Positions 45,585-55,349 of a stretch of 64,000 nucleotides of DNA are shown in pieces; positions within the stretch are counted from its first letter, which is position 1, and each line of letters begins with the position of its first letter. A program made the position numbers and the translations under genes. Below the pieces are notes generated by a model that worked only from the letters and a program-made list of their open reading frames with translations, was not told where the DNA came from and made no database searches. The stretch is from Corynebacterium provencense (GTDB lineage: Bacteria > Actinomycetota > Actinomycetes > Mycobacteriales > Mycobacteriaceae), in assembly GCA_900049755.1 (NCBI GenBank), contig LT160592.1, positions 99,836 through 163,835 on the forward strand, read 5' to 3'.

Positions 45585-46262
45585 TCACCCTTTCTGCTGC
45601 ATCTGAAGCCACCGCGCATGTGCGGTCGCCACGTTCGAGTAAGTGTAACGGTGTTCCGGCGTCCCACCGAGACGACTCACCGACTCCATGTGAGCCTTCG
45701 TCCCGTACCCCTTGTGCTCCGCCAGCCCGTAGCCTGGGTAGGCCCCGTCCAGGTCGACCATCAGTCTGTCCCGCGACACTTTCGCCAGGACACTGGCCGC
45801 GGAGATGCACCGGCACACCAGGTCACCCTTGACCACCGGAAGGTGGGGGCGGGTGAATCCGTCGACTTTCATCGCGTCGGTGAGAATGTAGCCGGGGCGG
45901 TGCGTGAGCCGGGCCACCGCACGCCGCATCCCGCCGAGATTGGCGTGCTGGATACCCCAGGTGTCCACGTAGGACGCCGGAATGTGAACTACCGCGTAGT
46001 CCACGGCGACCTCGACTATCGCCCCGAACAGCTGTTCCCTCTTCACCGGACTCAGTTTCTTGGAGTCGGTGAGTCCCCGCAGGGACGGCAGTGGGCCGGG
46101 AGGCAGGATGCAGGCCGCGATCGTCACCGGTCCGCAGCAGGCACCGCGGCCCGCCTCGTCCACTCCTGCGACGGGGTCGAGACCTGCCCTGTGCACCGCC
46201 CACTCCAGTGTCCGCCCGTCCGGCATGGAGCGGACGGGAACGGCACGTACCGTCGCGGTCAC
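45585..46262 (-). CDS. rnhB: Ribonuclease HII
   Basis: Cleaves RNA in RNA:DNA hybrids and removes misincorporated ribonucleotides. The 225-residue protein has AGVDEAGRG (Asp35, Glu36), [19 protein letters not shown] (third Asp) and [14 protein letters not shown]. It follows lepB by 6 bases and precedes the DUF2469 gene by 10, a conserved actinobacterial operon. Confidence 0.94.
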   Translation of the reverse strand: MTATVRAVPVRSMPDGRTLEWAVHRAGLDPVAGVDEAGRGACCGPVTIAACILPPGPLPSLRGLTDSKKLSPVKREQLFGAIVEVAVDYAVVHIPASYVDTWGIQHANLGGMRRAVARLTHRPGYILTDAMKVDGFTRPHLPVVKGDLVCRCISAASVLAKVSRDRLMVDLDGAYPGYGLAEHKGYGTKAHMESVSRLGGTPEHRYTYSNVATAHARWLQMQQKG

Positions 46263-46268
46263 CTCAGG

Positions 46269-47078
46269 TCACCTCTGGATGTCCGGGTCGTCGACCCCGC
46301 CGATCCTGCCCAGCGGCCACACCCGGGCCTCGACCTTGCCCACGACGTTGGCGACCGGGACGGTCCCCTGCAGTTCATCACCGACGTGGTAGCGGGAGTC
46401 ACCGGAGTTCGTCCGGTTGTCGCCCATCATCCACAGGTTTCCCTCCGGAACAGTGACCGGGCCGAAGTACGCTCCGCCACAGGCGTCGGACCCTGTCATC
46501 GGGTCCACCGGATACGTCGCAGGATCCTGGATGTAGGAACTGTCGACCTGCCGACCGTCGACCATGACGCCGGGATCACCTTCGATACAGCGGACAGTCT
46601 GCCCGCCTGTCGCAATGACTCGCTTGACCAGGGTGTTCTCGTCAGGTGCGAGGATCCCGATGTAGGACAGTCCGGTCTGGATCCCCCGGGTGAGGCTGTT
46701 GTCCGAGCGTTGGGAGACGTACCTGTCATTCCAGGAGTCGGGGCCCACGAAGACCACGACGTCCCCGGGTTCCGGCGTCCTGCCGAAATCGTAGGCCAGC
46801 TTGTTGACGAAGATCCTGTCGCCGGTGCACCCCTCACAGCCGTGGAGAGTGGGCTCCATGGACTCGGAGGGGATCTGGTAGAGCCTGCCGACGAAGCTGT
46901 TGAACAGTGCCAGCAGTGCCAGGGCGATGACGAGGATGACGGGAAACTCCACCCACCAGGGGTAGGTCTTCCTCTTCCCCCGCTTCTCCTCCTCGGCACG
47001 TCGCCGGGCGGCCACTTTCTCCCTCTCGGACATGGGTCGGGTCGGCTCTCCGGGGGCGGCGTCGCTGGGGTAGGTCAC
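46269..47078 (-). CDS. lepB: Signal peptidase I
   Basis: Removes signal peptides from Sec and Tat substrates at the outer face of the membrane. The 269-residue protein has a charged cytosolic N-terminus, one membrane anchor (FPVILVIALALLALFNSFV, ~45-63), the nucleophile in PSESMEPT (Ser73), the general base in LVKRVIA (Lys152) and GDNRTNSGDSR (~218). A TAAAGT box 8 bases before the GTG suggests a leaderless start. Confidence 0.93.
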   Translation of the reverse strand: MTYPSDAAPGEPTRPMSEREKVAARRRAEEEKRGKRKTYPWWVEFPVILVIALALLALFNSFVGRLYQIPSESMEPTLHGCEGCTGDRIFVNKLAYDFGRTPEPGDVVVFVGPDSWNDRYVSQRSDNSLTRGIQTGLSYIGILAPDENTLVKRVIATGGQTVRCIEGDPGVMVDGRQVDSSYIQDPATYPVDPMTGSDACGGAYFGPVTVPEGNLWMMGDNRTNSGDSRYHVGDELQGTVPVANVVGKVEARVWPLGRIGGVDDPDIQR

Positions 47079-47086
47079 ACGCCGTC

Positions 47087-47092
47087 ACTTTA
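47087..47092 (-). promoter_or_regulatory. -10 box for a leaderless lepB transcript
   Basis: TAAAGT on the minus strand ends 8 bases before the GTG at 47078. Confidence 0.45.
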
Positions 47093-47272
47093 CCAGCCGG
47101 TGCCGGCAGTTCCCGATCTCCACAGTTCCCGGGCCACGTGTTCTCCGCCCCGGTATCCCGTGCCCCGGCTGAGCCTCCCCCGGTGCTCCCCGGATTTCCC
47201 CACCCAACTCTCCCACCCAACTCCACCACCGAACTCCACCACCGGTGGCGGGGCTGACCCGGATACGGCGAA

Positions 47273-47318
47273 ACCCCGCCGTCGACAGTTCCGTGGGGGA
47301 ACGGTACGACGGCGGGGT
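47273..47318 (-). terminator. Terminator downstream of rplS
   Basis: ACCCCGCCGTCG pairs with CGACGGCGGGGT, a perfect 12-bp stem around a 22-base loop that has some inner pairing, 34 bases after the rplS stop. Confidence 0.8.
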
Positions 47319-47351
47319 CTGCGGCTACCGCACGCCTGGGGCGGTGCGGGG

Positions 47352-47693
47352 CTAGCGGCGTTCCTTGATCTTCGCCTTCTTGCCCCGCAGGTCGCGGAGG
47401 TAGTACAGCTTGGCGCGACGGACCTTGCCGCGGCTGAGGACGTCGATGTGGTCGATGTTCGGGGAGTGCACCGGGAAGGTACGCTCCACGCCGATACCGA
47501 AGGAGACCTTGCGGACGGTGAAGGTCTCACGGATTCCGGAGTTCTGACGGCGGATGACCACGCCGCGGAACACCTGGATACGGCTCTTGGAACCCTCGAT
47601 GACCTTGACGTGGACGTCAAGGGTGTCGCCGGGGCGGAAGTCCGGGATGTCGGACCGCAGCTGTGCGGCGTCGACCTTGTCGAGATAGTGCAT
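47352..47693 (-). CDS. rplS: 50S ribosomal protein L19
   Basis: The 113-residue product has [33 protein letters not shown] and the ending [23 protein letters not shown], standard for L19. AGGAG lies 6 bases before the ATG. A 236-base leader with no gene separates it from tex. It is detached from trmD here, since tex and a DUF222-type gene stand between. Confidence 0.95.
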   Translation of the reverse strand: MHYLDKVDAAQLRSDIPDFRPGDTLDVHVKVIEGSKSRIQVFRGVVIRRQNSGIRETFTVRKVSFGIGVERTFPVHSPNIDHIDVLSRGKVRRAKLYYLRDLRGKKAKIKERR

Positions 47694-47929
47694 GTGGCAC
47701 TCCTAAAAGTTCATTTCGATCGGACAGAGGACCTACGTACCGCCTGTCCGGGAACCCCGTCGACGGTCAGCGCGTTCATGCCCACACCATTGAATTGTCC
47801 TTGTTGCCGGGCCGGGTCTCCGCGGACGGAGAATTTCACCGGTGAAGGTGACGTGGCACGCAACCGGTCAAGTATGCCAGTGCCGTGACCTCCCGGCCAA
47901 ATCCGGGAGGACGCCGACACCTCACCACG

Positions 47930-50395
47930 TCACCGTCCGAAACCTGCCCGGCGCAGGGCCTCGGCCATCGACCCCGCAGCGGGCCCGCCGGTCCTGTCGC
48001 CGCCACGGCTGTCTCTGCCGCCACGGCCGCCGCGACCTTTCCTGCCGCTGTCTCCGTTGCCGCCGCGACCACCGGAACCGTGACCCGCACCGCGCTCCCC
48101 GCGCTGTCGGGGACCTGCTGCTGACTTTCCGCCGTGGCCCCGTCCTCTTCCATCTGCGGAGCCGCCCGCAGAAGCTCCGGCCGGACCGGGTTCGTCGTTG
48201 AGGCGTAGAGACAGACCGATACGCTGACGTTCCACGTCAACGTCCATGACCTTCACCTTGACCACCTGACCCGAGTGCACCACCTCGTGCGGGTCCCTGA
48301 CGAACCTGTCCGACATCGCCGACACGTGCACCAGCCCGTCCTGGTGCACCCCGACGTCGACGAACGCTCCGAATGCGGCGACGTTGGTCACCGTTCCCTC
48401 CAGGATCATGCCCGGGACCAGGTCGGAGACCTTCTCGATGCCCTCAGCCAGGGTGGCGGTCCGGAACTCGGGTCGCGGGTCCCGTCCCGGCTTGTCCAGT
48501 TCGGCGAGAACATCGGTGACCGTCGGTACACCGAAAGTCCCGTCGGCGAAGTCTTCCGGCCGCAGTGAGGACAGCACCCTCGAATTGCCGATCAGGTCGG
48601 TGACCTCCACTCCGGTGGTGGAGGTGATCCTGCGGACCAGCGGATATGCCTCGGGGTGAACGGCAGATGCATCGAGCGGGTCCTCTGCCCCGTGGATACG
48701 CAGGAATCCGGCGCACTGCTGGAAGGCCTTCGGGCCGAGCCTCGCGACATCCAGCAACTGTCTGCGTGAGATGAACGCTCCGTGCGCCTCACGGTGCCTC
48801 ACGATGTTCTCCGCCAGGGTGGGGCTGACACCGGCCACCCGGCGCAGCAGTGGTGCCGAAGCGGTGTTGACGTCGACCCCCACCGAGTTCACGGCGTCCT
48901 CGACGACAGAGTCGAGACTTTCGGCGAGCATCGCCTGGTTGACGTCGTGCTGGTACTGTCCCACACCTATCGACCGGGGGTCGATCTTCACCAGTTCCGC
49001 CAACGGGTCCTGCAGGCGGCGTGCGATCGAGACTGCTCCCCGCAGGGCGACATCCATGTCAGGGAACTCCTCCGCGGCGAGTTCGGATGCGGAGTACACG
49101 GATGCACCGGCCTCGGAGACGACGACGGGGGTCGGCCGGTGGCCGGTGGCGGCGAGGACCTTCTCCGCGGTCTCCCTGGCCAGTTTCTCGGTCTCGCGTG
49201 AGGCGGTGCCGTTGCCGACCGCCATGAGGTCCACCCGGTGTGCGGCGCACAATCTGGCAAGGGCGCCCACCGACTCCTCCCACCGGTTCCTGGGTTCGTG
49301 CGGGTAGATGACCACTGTGTCCAGGACTTTTCCGGTGGGGTCCACGACAGCGCATTTGACGCCGTGGGCATATCCGGGGTCAAGGCCCAGCGTGGCCCGC
49401 TGTCCCGCCGGAGCGGCGAGCAGCAGGTCCCTCAGGTTCCGGGCGAAGACATCCACGGCCGCGGCGTCGGCCCTCTCCTTCAGTCGCATCCGTACATCCA
49501 CTCCTGTGGAGACCTGGAGCCTGGTGCGCCATCCGAAGCGGACGCATTCCGCCCGGAACCTGTCCGCGGCGTCACCCCGGGGTTCCAGGCCCCTGGCCGA
49601 GGCGATCATCGACTGGTAGACGGCGTCCTCCCCCGGGTCAAGGGTCAGCTGGAGGATTCCCTCGTTCTCTCCGCGGAGCAGTGCCAGAACCCTGTGGGAG
49701 GGAAGGTCGGTGAAAGGTTCGGAGAACTCGAAGTAGTCACGGTACTTCTGGGCTTCCTTCGAGTTCTCCCTGCCTTCGACGACGCCGGCGGACATGGAGC
49801 CGGTGGTGTAGAACCTCTCCCTGACCTCACCGACGAGGTCGGCGTCCGTGGAGATCTCCTCGAGCACTATCGCCCTGGCACCGGTGAGGACCGCCTTGGG
49901 GTCGGCGAATCCTTCGGTGACATAGGACGCCGCGAGCTCGGCAGGGTCCGTGGTGCAGTCCGACAGCAGACTCTCCACGAGTGGTTCCAGCCCTGCTTCA
50001 CGAGCGACGGTGGCACGGGTACGACGGGTGGACTTGAACGGAAGGTACAGGTCTTCGAGACGGGCCTTGGTCTCGCAGGCGAGAATCCGCCCGCGCAGTT
50101 CTTCGGTGAGTTTGCCCTGCTCCTCCACCGCGGCGAGGACGACCGCCTTGCGGGCACCGAGTTCGCGCAGGTAGGTCAACCTGGTTTCGAGGGTGCGGAG
50201 CTGGGCGTCGTCGAGCCCGCCGGTGACCTCCTTACGGTAACGGGCGATGAAGGGCACGGTGTTGCCCTCGTCGAGCAGTGCGACGGTGGAGGCGACCTGA
50301 GTCTCCGCCACTCCGAGTTCGCGGGCTATCACCTCTGTCACAGGTGTCCCTGCGGTCGCTGCGGTCAACTGTCCGTTGTTCTCACGTACGGTCAT
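47930..50395 (-). CDS. tex: Tex family S1 RNA-binding protein
   Basis: Nucleic-acid-binding protein linked to transcription and toxin gene expression in other bacteria. The 821-residue product has the N-terminal Tex domain (FIARYRKEVTGGLDDAQLR), a YqgF-like RNase H fold (ATLGLDPGYAHGVKCAVVD, ~320), helix-hairpin-helix repeats (~500-560) and an S1 domain (MILEGTVTNVAAFGAFVDVG, ~650). The last ~75 residues are Gly/Arg-rich, RGG-like, and probably bind RNA. ATG at 50395 has a TACGAT box 7 bases upstream, so it is leaderless; the longer frame overlaps the upstream gene. Confidence 0.92.
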   Translation of the reverse strand: MTVRENNGQLTAATAGTPVTEVIARELGVAETQVASTVALLDEGNTVPFIARYRKEVTGGLDDAQLRTLETRLTYLRELGARKAVVLAAVEEQGKLTEELRGRILACETKARLEDLYLPFKSTRRTRATVAREAGLEPLVESLLSDCTTDPAELAASYVTEGFADPKAVLTGARAIVLEEISTDADLVGEVRERFYTTGSMSAGVVEGRENSKEAQKYRDYFEFSEPFTDLPSHRVLALLRGENEGILQLTLDPGEDAVYQSMIASARGLEPRGDAADRFRAECVRFGWRTRLQVSTGVDVRMRLKERADAAAVDVFARNLRDLLLAAPAGQRATLGLDPGYAHGVKCAVVDPTGKVLDTVVIYPHEPRNRWEESVGALARLCAAHRVDLMAVGNGTASRETEKLARETAEKVLAATGHRPTPVVVSEAGASVYSASELAAEEFPDMDVALRGAVSIARRLQDPLAELVKIDPRSIGVGQYQHDVNQAMLAESLDSVVEDAVNSVGVDVNTASAPLLRRVAGVSPTLAENIVRHREAHGAFISRRQLLDVARLGPKAFQQCAGFLRIHGAEDPLDASAVHPEAYPLVRRITSTTGVEVTDLIGNSRVLSSLRPEDFADGTFGVPTVTDVLAELDKPGRDPRPEFRTATLAEGIEKVSDLVPGMILEGTVTNVAAFGAFVDVGVHQDGLVHVSAMSDRFVRDPHEVVHSGQVVKVKVMDVDVERQRIGLSLRLNDEPGPAGASAGGSADGRGRGHGGKSAAGPRQRGERGAGHGSGGRGGNGDSGRKGRGGRGGRDSRGGDRTGGPAAGSMAEALRRAGFGR

Positions 50396-51134
50396 TCGCA
50401 ATATCGTAGCCGGACCCGGTGGCGGGTCTGCAGCCGCCGGCACCACCCGCCGGCGACACCCGCCGGCGACACCGGACCGGGGGCCCGGGAGGTGGGTCGG
50501 CGGCCCGGGCGCCGCGGGACGTTGGAGGCGGTCTCTCAGACAGGTCACCGACCGCCTCATCCGCCGCTCTGTCGACCACAGTGCCGAGACGGTGCACCGT
50601 CAGCACCAGCCCCGGGCCCTGCCGATCGGGCGTGTGATCCGCAGAACTGGTCCGGGGAACTCCGCGCATCCAGTCGAGCACCTCTTTCTCGACAACCTGG
50701 TCGATGTGCAGGCTCCGGCCGTTCTCCGGTTCAGGGAGCCCTGCACCGCTTGATGCACCGCTTTCTGCACCGTCAACTGTGCCTCCTTCTGTTCCGCCAT
50801 GGCAGATGCCGTGGTGGCCGGCATCGATCCTGGCCCTCACCCCGGGGTGCCGGTCAAGACGACGCCATACAGTGTCGAAATGGTCGATCGTCATTCTTCC
50901 GTCCTGCAGTGCCTCGGCGAACAGGACCGGCATCCGCCAGGACAGTTCAGTGGTGTGACGGAAACGGGCCAGATAGGCGGCTCCCCGCGTCCGCACCGCC
51001 TCATCCACCGCACACCGTTCGGCGTACGGCCGACCTCTCAGATCAATGTCCGCCAGGCGCAGCTCGGCCCGGTGGAGCGGATAGACAGTCATCTCCCCCA
51101 CCACCGAGCTGCTCCGCACCTCCCCGTACAACAC
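50382..51134 (-). CDS. DUF222-like protein, truncated relative to HNH-endonuclease family
   Basis: A 250-residue frame. Residues ~25-100 (AERCAVDEAVRTRGAAYLARFRH..., FAEALQDGRMTIDHFDTVWRRL) resemble the DUF222/13E12 domain of the many actinobacterial HNH proteins. The HNH domain is missing. The last ~50 residues (PPPTSRGARAADPPPGPP...) are Pro/Arg low complexity and look like out-of-register translation, and the stop lies inside tex. It is probably a decayed gene; a 198-base gap without genes separates it from trmD. Confidence 0.5.
   Translation of the reverse strand: MLYGEVRSSSVVGEMTVYPLHRAELRLADIDLRGRPYAERCAVDEAVRTRGAAYLARFRHTTELSWRMPVLFAEALQDGRMTIDHFDTVWRRLDRHPGVRARIDAGHHGICHGGTEGGTVDGAESGASSGAGLPEPENGRSLHIDQVVEKEVLDWMRGVPRTSSADHTPDRQGPGLVLTVHRLGTVVDRAADEAVGDLSERPPPTSRGARAADPPPGPPVRCRRRVSPAGGAGGCRPATGSGYDIANDRT
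50403..50408 (-). promoter_or_regulatory. -10 box for a leaderless tex transcript
   Basis: TACGAT on the minus strand ends 7 bases before the ATG at 50395. It lies inside the end of the upstream DUF222-type gene. Confidence 0.6.
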
Positions 51135-51331
51135 CGGTCATACACCCCCTCCTGCTTGCTCAGACCCCCACGTGTCTGCTCCGGACATTCCGGACGCCCT
51201 GGCACGGACTCTATCGCCTGCAACGACGGCCGGACCCCGGCACCGGGCACAGAACACCGGACAGCTGTGGACAACTCCGCGGTTGTGGACCACGGGTCTG
51301 CCCGGGGCCGTGGCGTCCCCCAACCCGCCGA

Positions 51332-52327
51332 TCAGTGCCCCACGCCACCCTGTGTCGACGGCTGCGCCCCGTCATCCCCGACCACCGTCGCCGGATCACG
51401 CCATGGCTCCGCCCCTTCCAGGGACGCCAGGACACGACGGTCCTCTCCACCCAACTCACCTGCCCTGTCGCAGGCGTCGACAAGCTCGGGTCGGACGGAC
51501 AGTGTCCGGTGCAGTGACTGGTCCCTGCGCCACCTGTCCACCCGTCCGTGGTCACCGGAAGTGAGGATCTCCGGAACCTCCAGCCCACGCCAGATCCGCG
51601 GTTTCGTGTAGCAGGGCCCCTCGAGCAGCCCGTCCTGGAATGAATCCTCCTCGTGGCTGACACGGTTACCCAGCACTCCCGGAATGAGGCGCACCACCGC
51701 CTCCGTCATGACCAGGACCGCCACTTCACCGCCGATGAGCACGTAGTCTCCCAGAGACACCTCCTCGACCCGGTAGCGCCGGGCAGCGTCGGTGAAGACC
51801 CGCTGGTCGATACCCTCATAGCGTCCGCACGCGAAGACCAGCCGGTCCTCCTCCGCCCACCGCCGGGCGGTCTCCTGGGTAAAGGGTTTTCCGGCGGGCG
51901 TCGGGACGATGAGCAACGGCAGATCGCCGGCGTCCCCCGCGGCAGCACCGTCTGACCGTTCGACGGTCGCACCGTCTGACCGTTCGACGGTCGTACCGTC
52001 TGACCGTTCGACGGTCGCTTCCTGTCTGCCCGCCCTCAGCCCGGAACGGACATGCGGTGACGCCGTCTCCAGCAGAGGATCATCCGCAGCCGGTCCGGTC
52101 AGTGCCGCGACATCGTCGAGCGCGGGGCCCCACACTTCAGGTCTCATCACCATCCCGGGACCACCACCGAACGGGGTGTCGTCGACGGACCTGTGCACGT
52201 CGTGGGCCCACTCCCTGAGATCGTGGACACCCACACGGAGTATCCCCCGCTCAATCGCCCTGCCCAGGAGCGCATGCCGTAGCGGATCAAGGTAACCGGG
52301 GAAAATGGTGACGACGTCGATGCGCAT
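51332..52327 (-). CDS. trmD: tRNA (guanine37-N1)-methyltransferase with a repeat insertion
   Basis: Methylates G37 next to the anticodon to keep the reading frame. Family motifs are intact: IDVVTIFPGYLDPL, SVDDTPFGGGPGMVM, FACGRYEGIDQRV and SLGDYVLIGGEVAVLVMTEA. At 331 residues it is well above the ~230-270 usual length. The excess is an insertion near residues 95-130 holding three SDGTTVER-type 8-residue repeats, and a ~50-residue C-terminal tail. A TAGGAT box 7 bases before the ATG suggests a leaderless start, 20 bases after rimM. Confidence 0.92.
   Translation of the reverse strand: MRIDVVTIFPGYLDPLRHALLGRAIERGILRVGVHDLREWAHDVHRSVDDTPFGGGPGMVMRPEVWGPALDDVAALTGPAADDPLLETASPHVRSGLRAGRQEATVERSDGTTVERSDGATVERSDGAAAGDAGDLPLLIVPTPAGKPFTQETARRWAEEDRLVFACGRYEGIDQRVFTDAARRYRVEEVSLGDYVLIGGEVAVLVMTEAVVRLIPGVLGNRVSHEEDSFQDGLLEGPCYTKPRIWRGLEVPEILTSGDHGRVDRWRRDQSLHRTLSVRPELVDACDRAGELGGEDRRVLASLEGAEPWRDPATVVGDDGAQPSTQGGVGH
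51947..52018. repeat. Three tandem 24-bp repeats inside trmD
   Basis: Three head-to-tail copies of a 24-bp unit starting ACCGTCTGACCGTTCGACGG, differing at one base. Each unit contains the perfect inverted repeat GACCGT-TCG-ACGGTC, so the array could form three successive hairpins. In frame it encodes an 8-residue unit in an insertion of TrmD, near the gene's 5' third. Confidence 0.9.
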
Positions 52328-52334
52328 TACTCAG

Positions 52335-52340
52335 ATCCTA
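52335..52340 (-). promoter_or_regulatory. -10 box for a leaderless trmD transcript
   Basis: TAGGAT on the minus strand ends 7 bases before the ATG at 52327. Confidence 0.5.
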
Positions 52341-52347
52341 GCGGGGC

Positions 52348-52947
52348 TCACTCCAGCTCGAGCAGTCCCTCCGGCGGAGTGACAACCAGGGCCCCGTTGT
52401 CCGTGTCCACGATCGGCACGATCTCGCGACGGAACGGGACCAGGACCGTGGAGCCGGCGGTGGGAAGCGCGGCGTCCTGATCGACGGCGACTTCCAGCAG
52501 CGTCCCTGCCGGACCGTGGGTGACCCCGGTGACCTCGCCGATGTCCACCGGTTCCGGCTCGGCCCCCTCATAGGCCCGGGCGTTGGCGGTCGCGGCGTCC
52601 ACCGGTCCGCAGTTCAGGACGCGCAGACCCTCAAGTTCGTGGTCGTAGTACGCGTCGTCGTCGCCGTCGAAGACGGGGGGCGCGAAGAAACGCAGTCCAC
52701 GCAGTGACTCCGCGGCTGTCCGGTCGGTGATCTCCTCCACCGTCACGAGCAGGCGGTTCTGGTGGGGTCGGACGGAGCGGACGGTGAGGGTGACCTCCCG
52801 CCCCGCCCTGCCGGCGCCCCCCTGGCGTCCGGTCAGGACCGTGCCCACGGCGAATCGGTGGGACGGGTCGTCGGTGGTGGGGTCGACCACCAGTTCCCCA
52901 CGCACCCCGTGAGGCTTGATGACCCGTCCGATCTGCAGTTCTGTCAT
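52348..52947 (-). CDS. rimM: 16S rRNA processing protein RimM
   Basis: Helps maturation of the 30S head with S19. The 199-residue protein has ELQIGRVIKPHGVRGELVVDPTTDDP at the start and the PRC-barrel part (YYDHELEGLRVLN, GEVTGVTHGPAGTLLEV, VPFRREIVPIVD). A TAGTCT box 7 bases before the ATG overlaps the gdhA stop codon, so rimM may start its own leaderless message although gdhA ends only 10 bases upstream. Confidence 0.93.
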   Translation of the reverse strand: MTELQIGRVIKPHGVRGELVVDPTTDDPSHRFAVGTVLTGRQGGAGRAGREVTLTVRSVRPHQNRLLVTVEEITDRTAAESLRGLRFFAPPVFDGDDDAYYDHELEGLRVLNCGPVDAATANARAYEGAEPEPVDIGEVTGVTHGPAGTLLEVAVDQDAALPTAGSTVLVPFRREIVPIVDTDNGALVVTPPEGLLELE

Positions 52948-52957
52948 GTCCTACAGA

Positions 52958-54378
<1,421 letters not shown>

Positions 54379-54566
54379 CGTCTGCAATATCCGGAGCATT
54401 GATTTACCTGTCCGTAATACTGGTTCCACAGTGTGAGATGACGGGGGTGGGCAGCGGCACCGGACCGGGGGAGGGACGCCGGATCCCTTAACATTCGCGC
54501 GTCCGACGGTGGTCACCGGTGCCGTGTCCTCCCGGTCTTCCCACGGATCAGCCCGGGCATGAAGAA

Positions 54567-54601
54567 ACCCCACCGTCGCAGCACTGCTGCGGTGGTGGGG
54601 T
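54567..54601 (-). terminator. Terminator downstream of rpsP
   Basis: ACCCCACC-CGCAGCA pairs with TGCTGCG-GGTGGGGT around a tiny loop, a stem of about 16 bp with one mismatch, 77 bases after the rpsP stop. Confidence 0.85.
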
Positions 54602-54677
54602 CACGTACCGAACCTCATGTCGGCCCGGGGAACTACGCCGGAAGAACCGAGAGAAGAGGTCGGGGGCGGCGGAGAAA

Positions 54678-55154
54678 CTACTCCGCAGACTCCTCGGCGG
54701 GAGCGTCAGCCTCTGCAGCGTCCGCAGCCTCGGCCTCTTCGGCGGCCTTGGCCTCGGCAGCTGCCTTGGCCTCACGCTTCTTGGTGGTGATGGCCTCCGC
54801 AGTGGGGCCGTCGGCGGCCTCAGCCAGGGCGGCGTTGAAGAGATCGAGCTTCGACGGCTTCGGCTCTGCGACGCGCAGGGTACCCTCGGCACCGTCGATG
54901 CCCTTGTACTTCTGCCAGTCACCGGTGACCTTCAGCAGTGCGAGGACGGGCTCGGTCGGCTGGGCACCGACGGAAAGCCAGTGCTGCGCACGCTCAGAGT
55001 CGATACGGATCACCGAGGGGTCGGCCTTCGGCTCGTAGATGCCGATGTTCTCGATCACCTTGCCGTCACGGCGGGTACGGGCGTCGGCGACGACGACACG
55101 GTAGTGGGGGGTCCGGATCTTACCGAGACGCTGGAGCTTGATCTTGACGGCCAT
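54678..55154 (-). CDS. rpsP: 30S ribosomal protein S16
   Basis: The 158-residue product has [37 protein letters not shown], the S16 core (~1-85). The remainder is a long Ala/Glu-rich C-terminal tail ([25 protein letters not shown]) usual for corynebacteria. GAGGA lies 6 bases before the ATG. Normally rimM-trmD-rplS follow; here a terminator and gdhA intervene. Confidence 0.95.
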   Translation of the reverse strand: MAVKIKLQRLGKIRTPHYRVVVADARTRRDGKVIENIGIYEPKADPSVIRIDSERAQHWLSVGAQPTEPVLALLKVTGDWQKYKGIDGAEGTLRVAEPKPSKLDLFNAALAEAADGPTAEAITTKKREAKAAAEAKAAEEAEAADAAEADAPAEESAE

Positions 55155-55349
55155 GACTGGTCCTCTTTCTGTTGACGGTCACCGGGCAGTTCAGACACCC
55201 GGTGCCCTCTCAGAGGCACCGGGCCGGTTCAACCCTTGGATTTATCCTGCGCGTGACCACCGGCCGACCGTGGTCGGTGACGGTGTTACGCAGACCGTCA
55301 AACGATACCCGACAGGTCGCCGTCCGGACAAACCGTCGGACACTCCGGC

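Noticed and set aside
45576..47888. 770-codon open frame on the plus strand
   Set aside because: It is antisense to rnhB, lepB and rplS, all certain genes; rich in His, Arg and Pro as expected from reversed high-GC codons; no family resemblance.
49238..51517. 759-codon open frame on the plus strand
   Set aside because: Antisense shadow of tex and the DUF222-type gene with no motif and no ribosome binding site.
51947..52018. Tandem palindromic repeats as an attachment site or operator array
   Set aside because: They lie in frame inside trmD with no integrase or other mobile gene beside them, so a coding repeat is the simpler reading.
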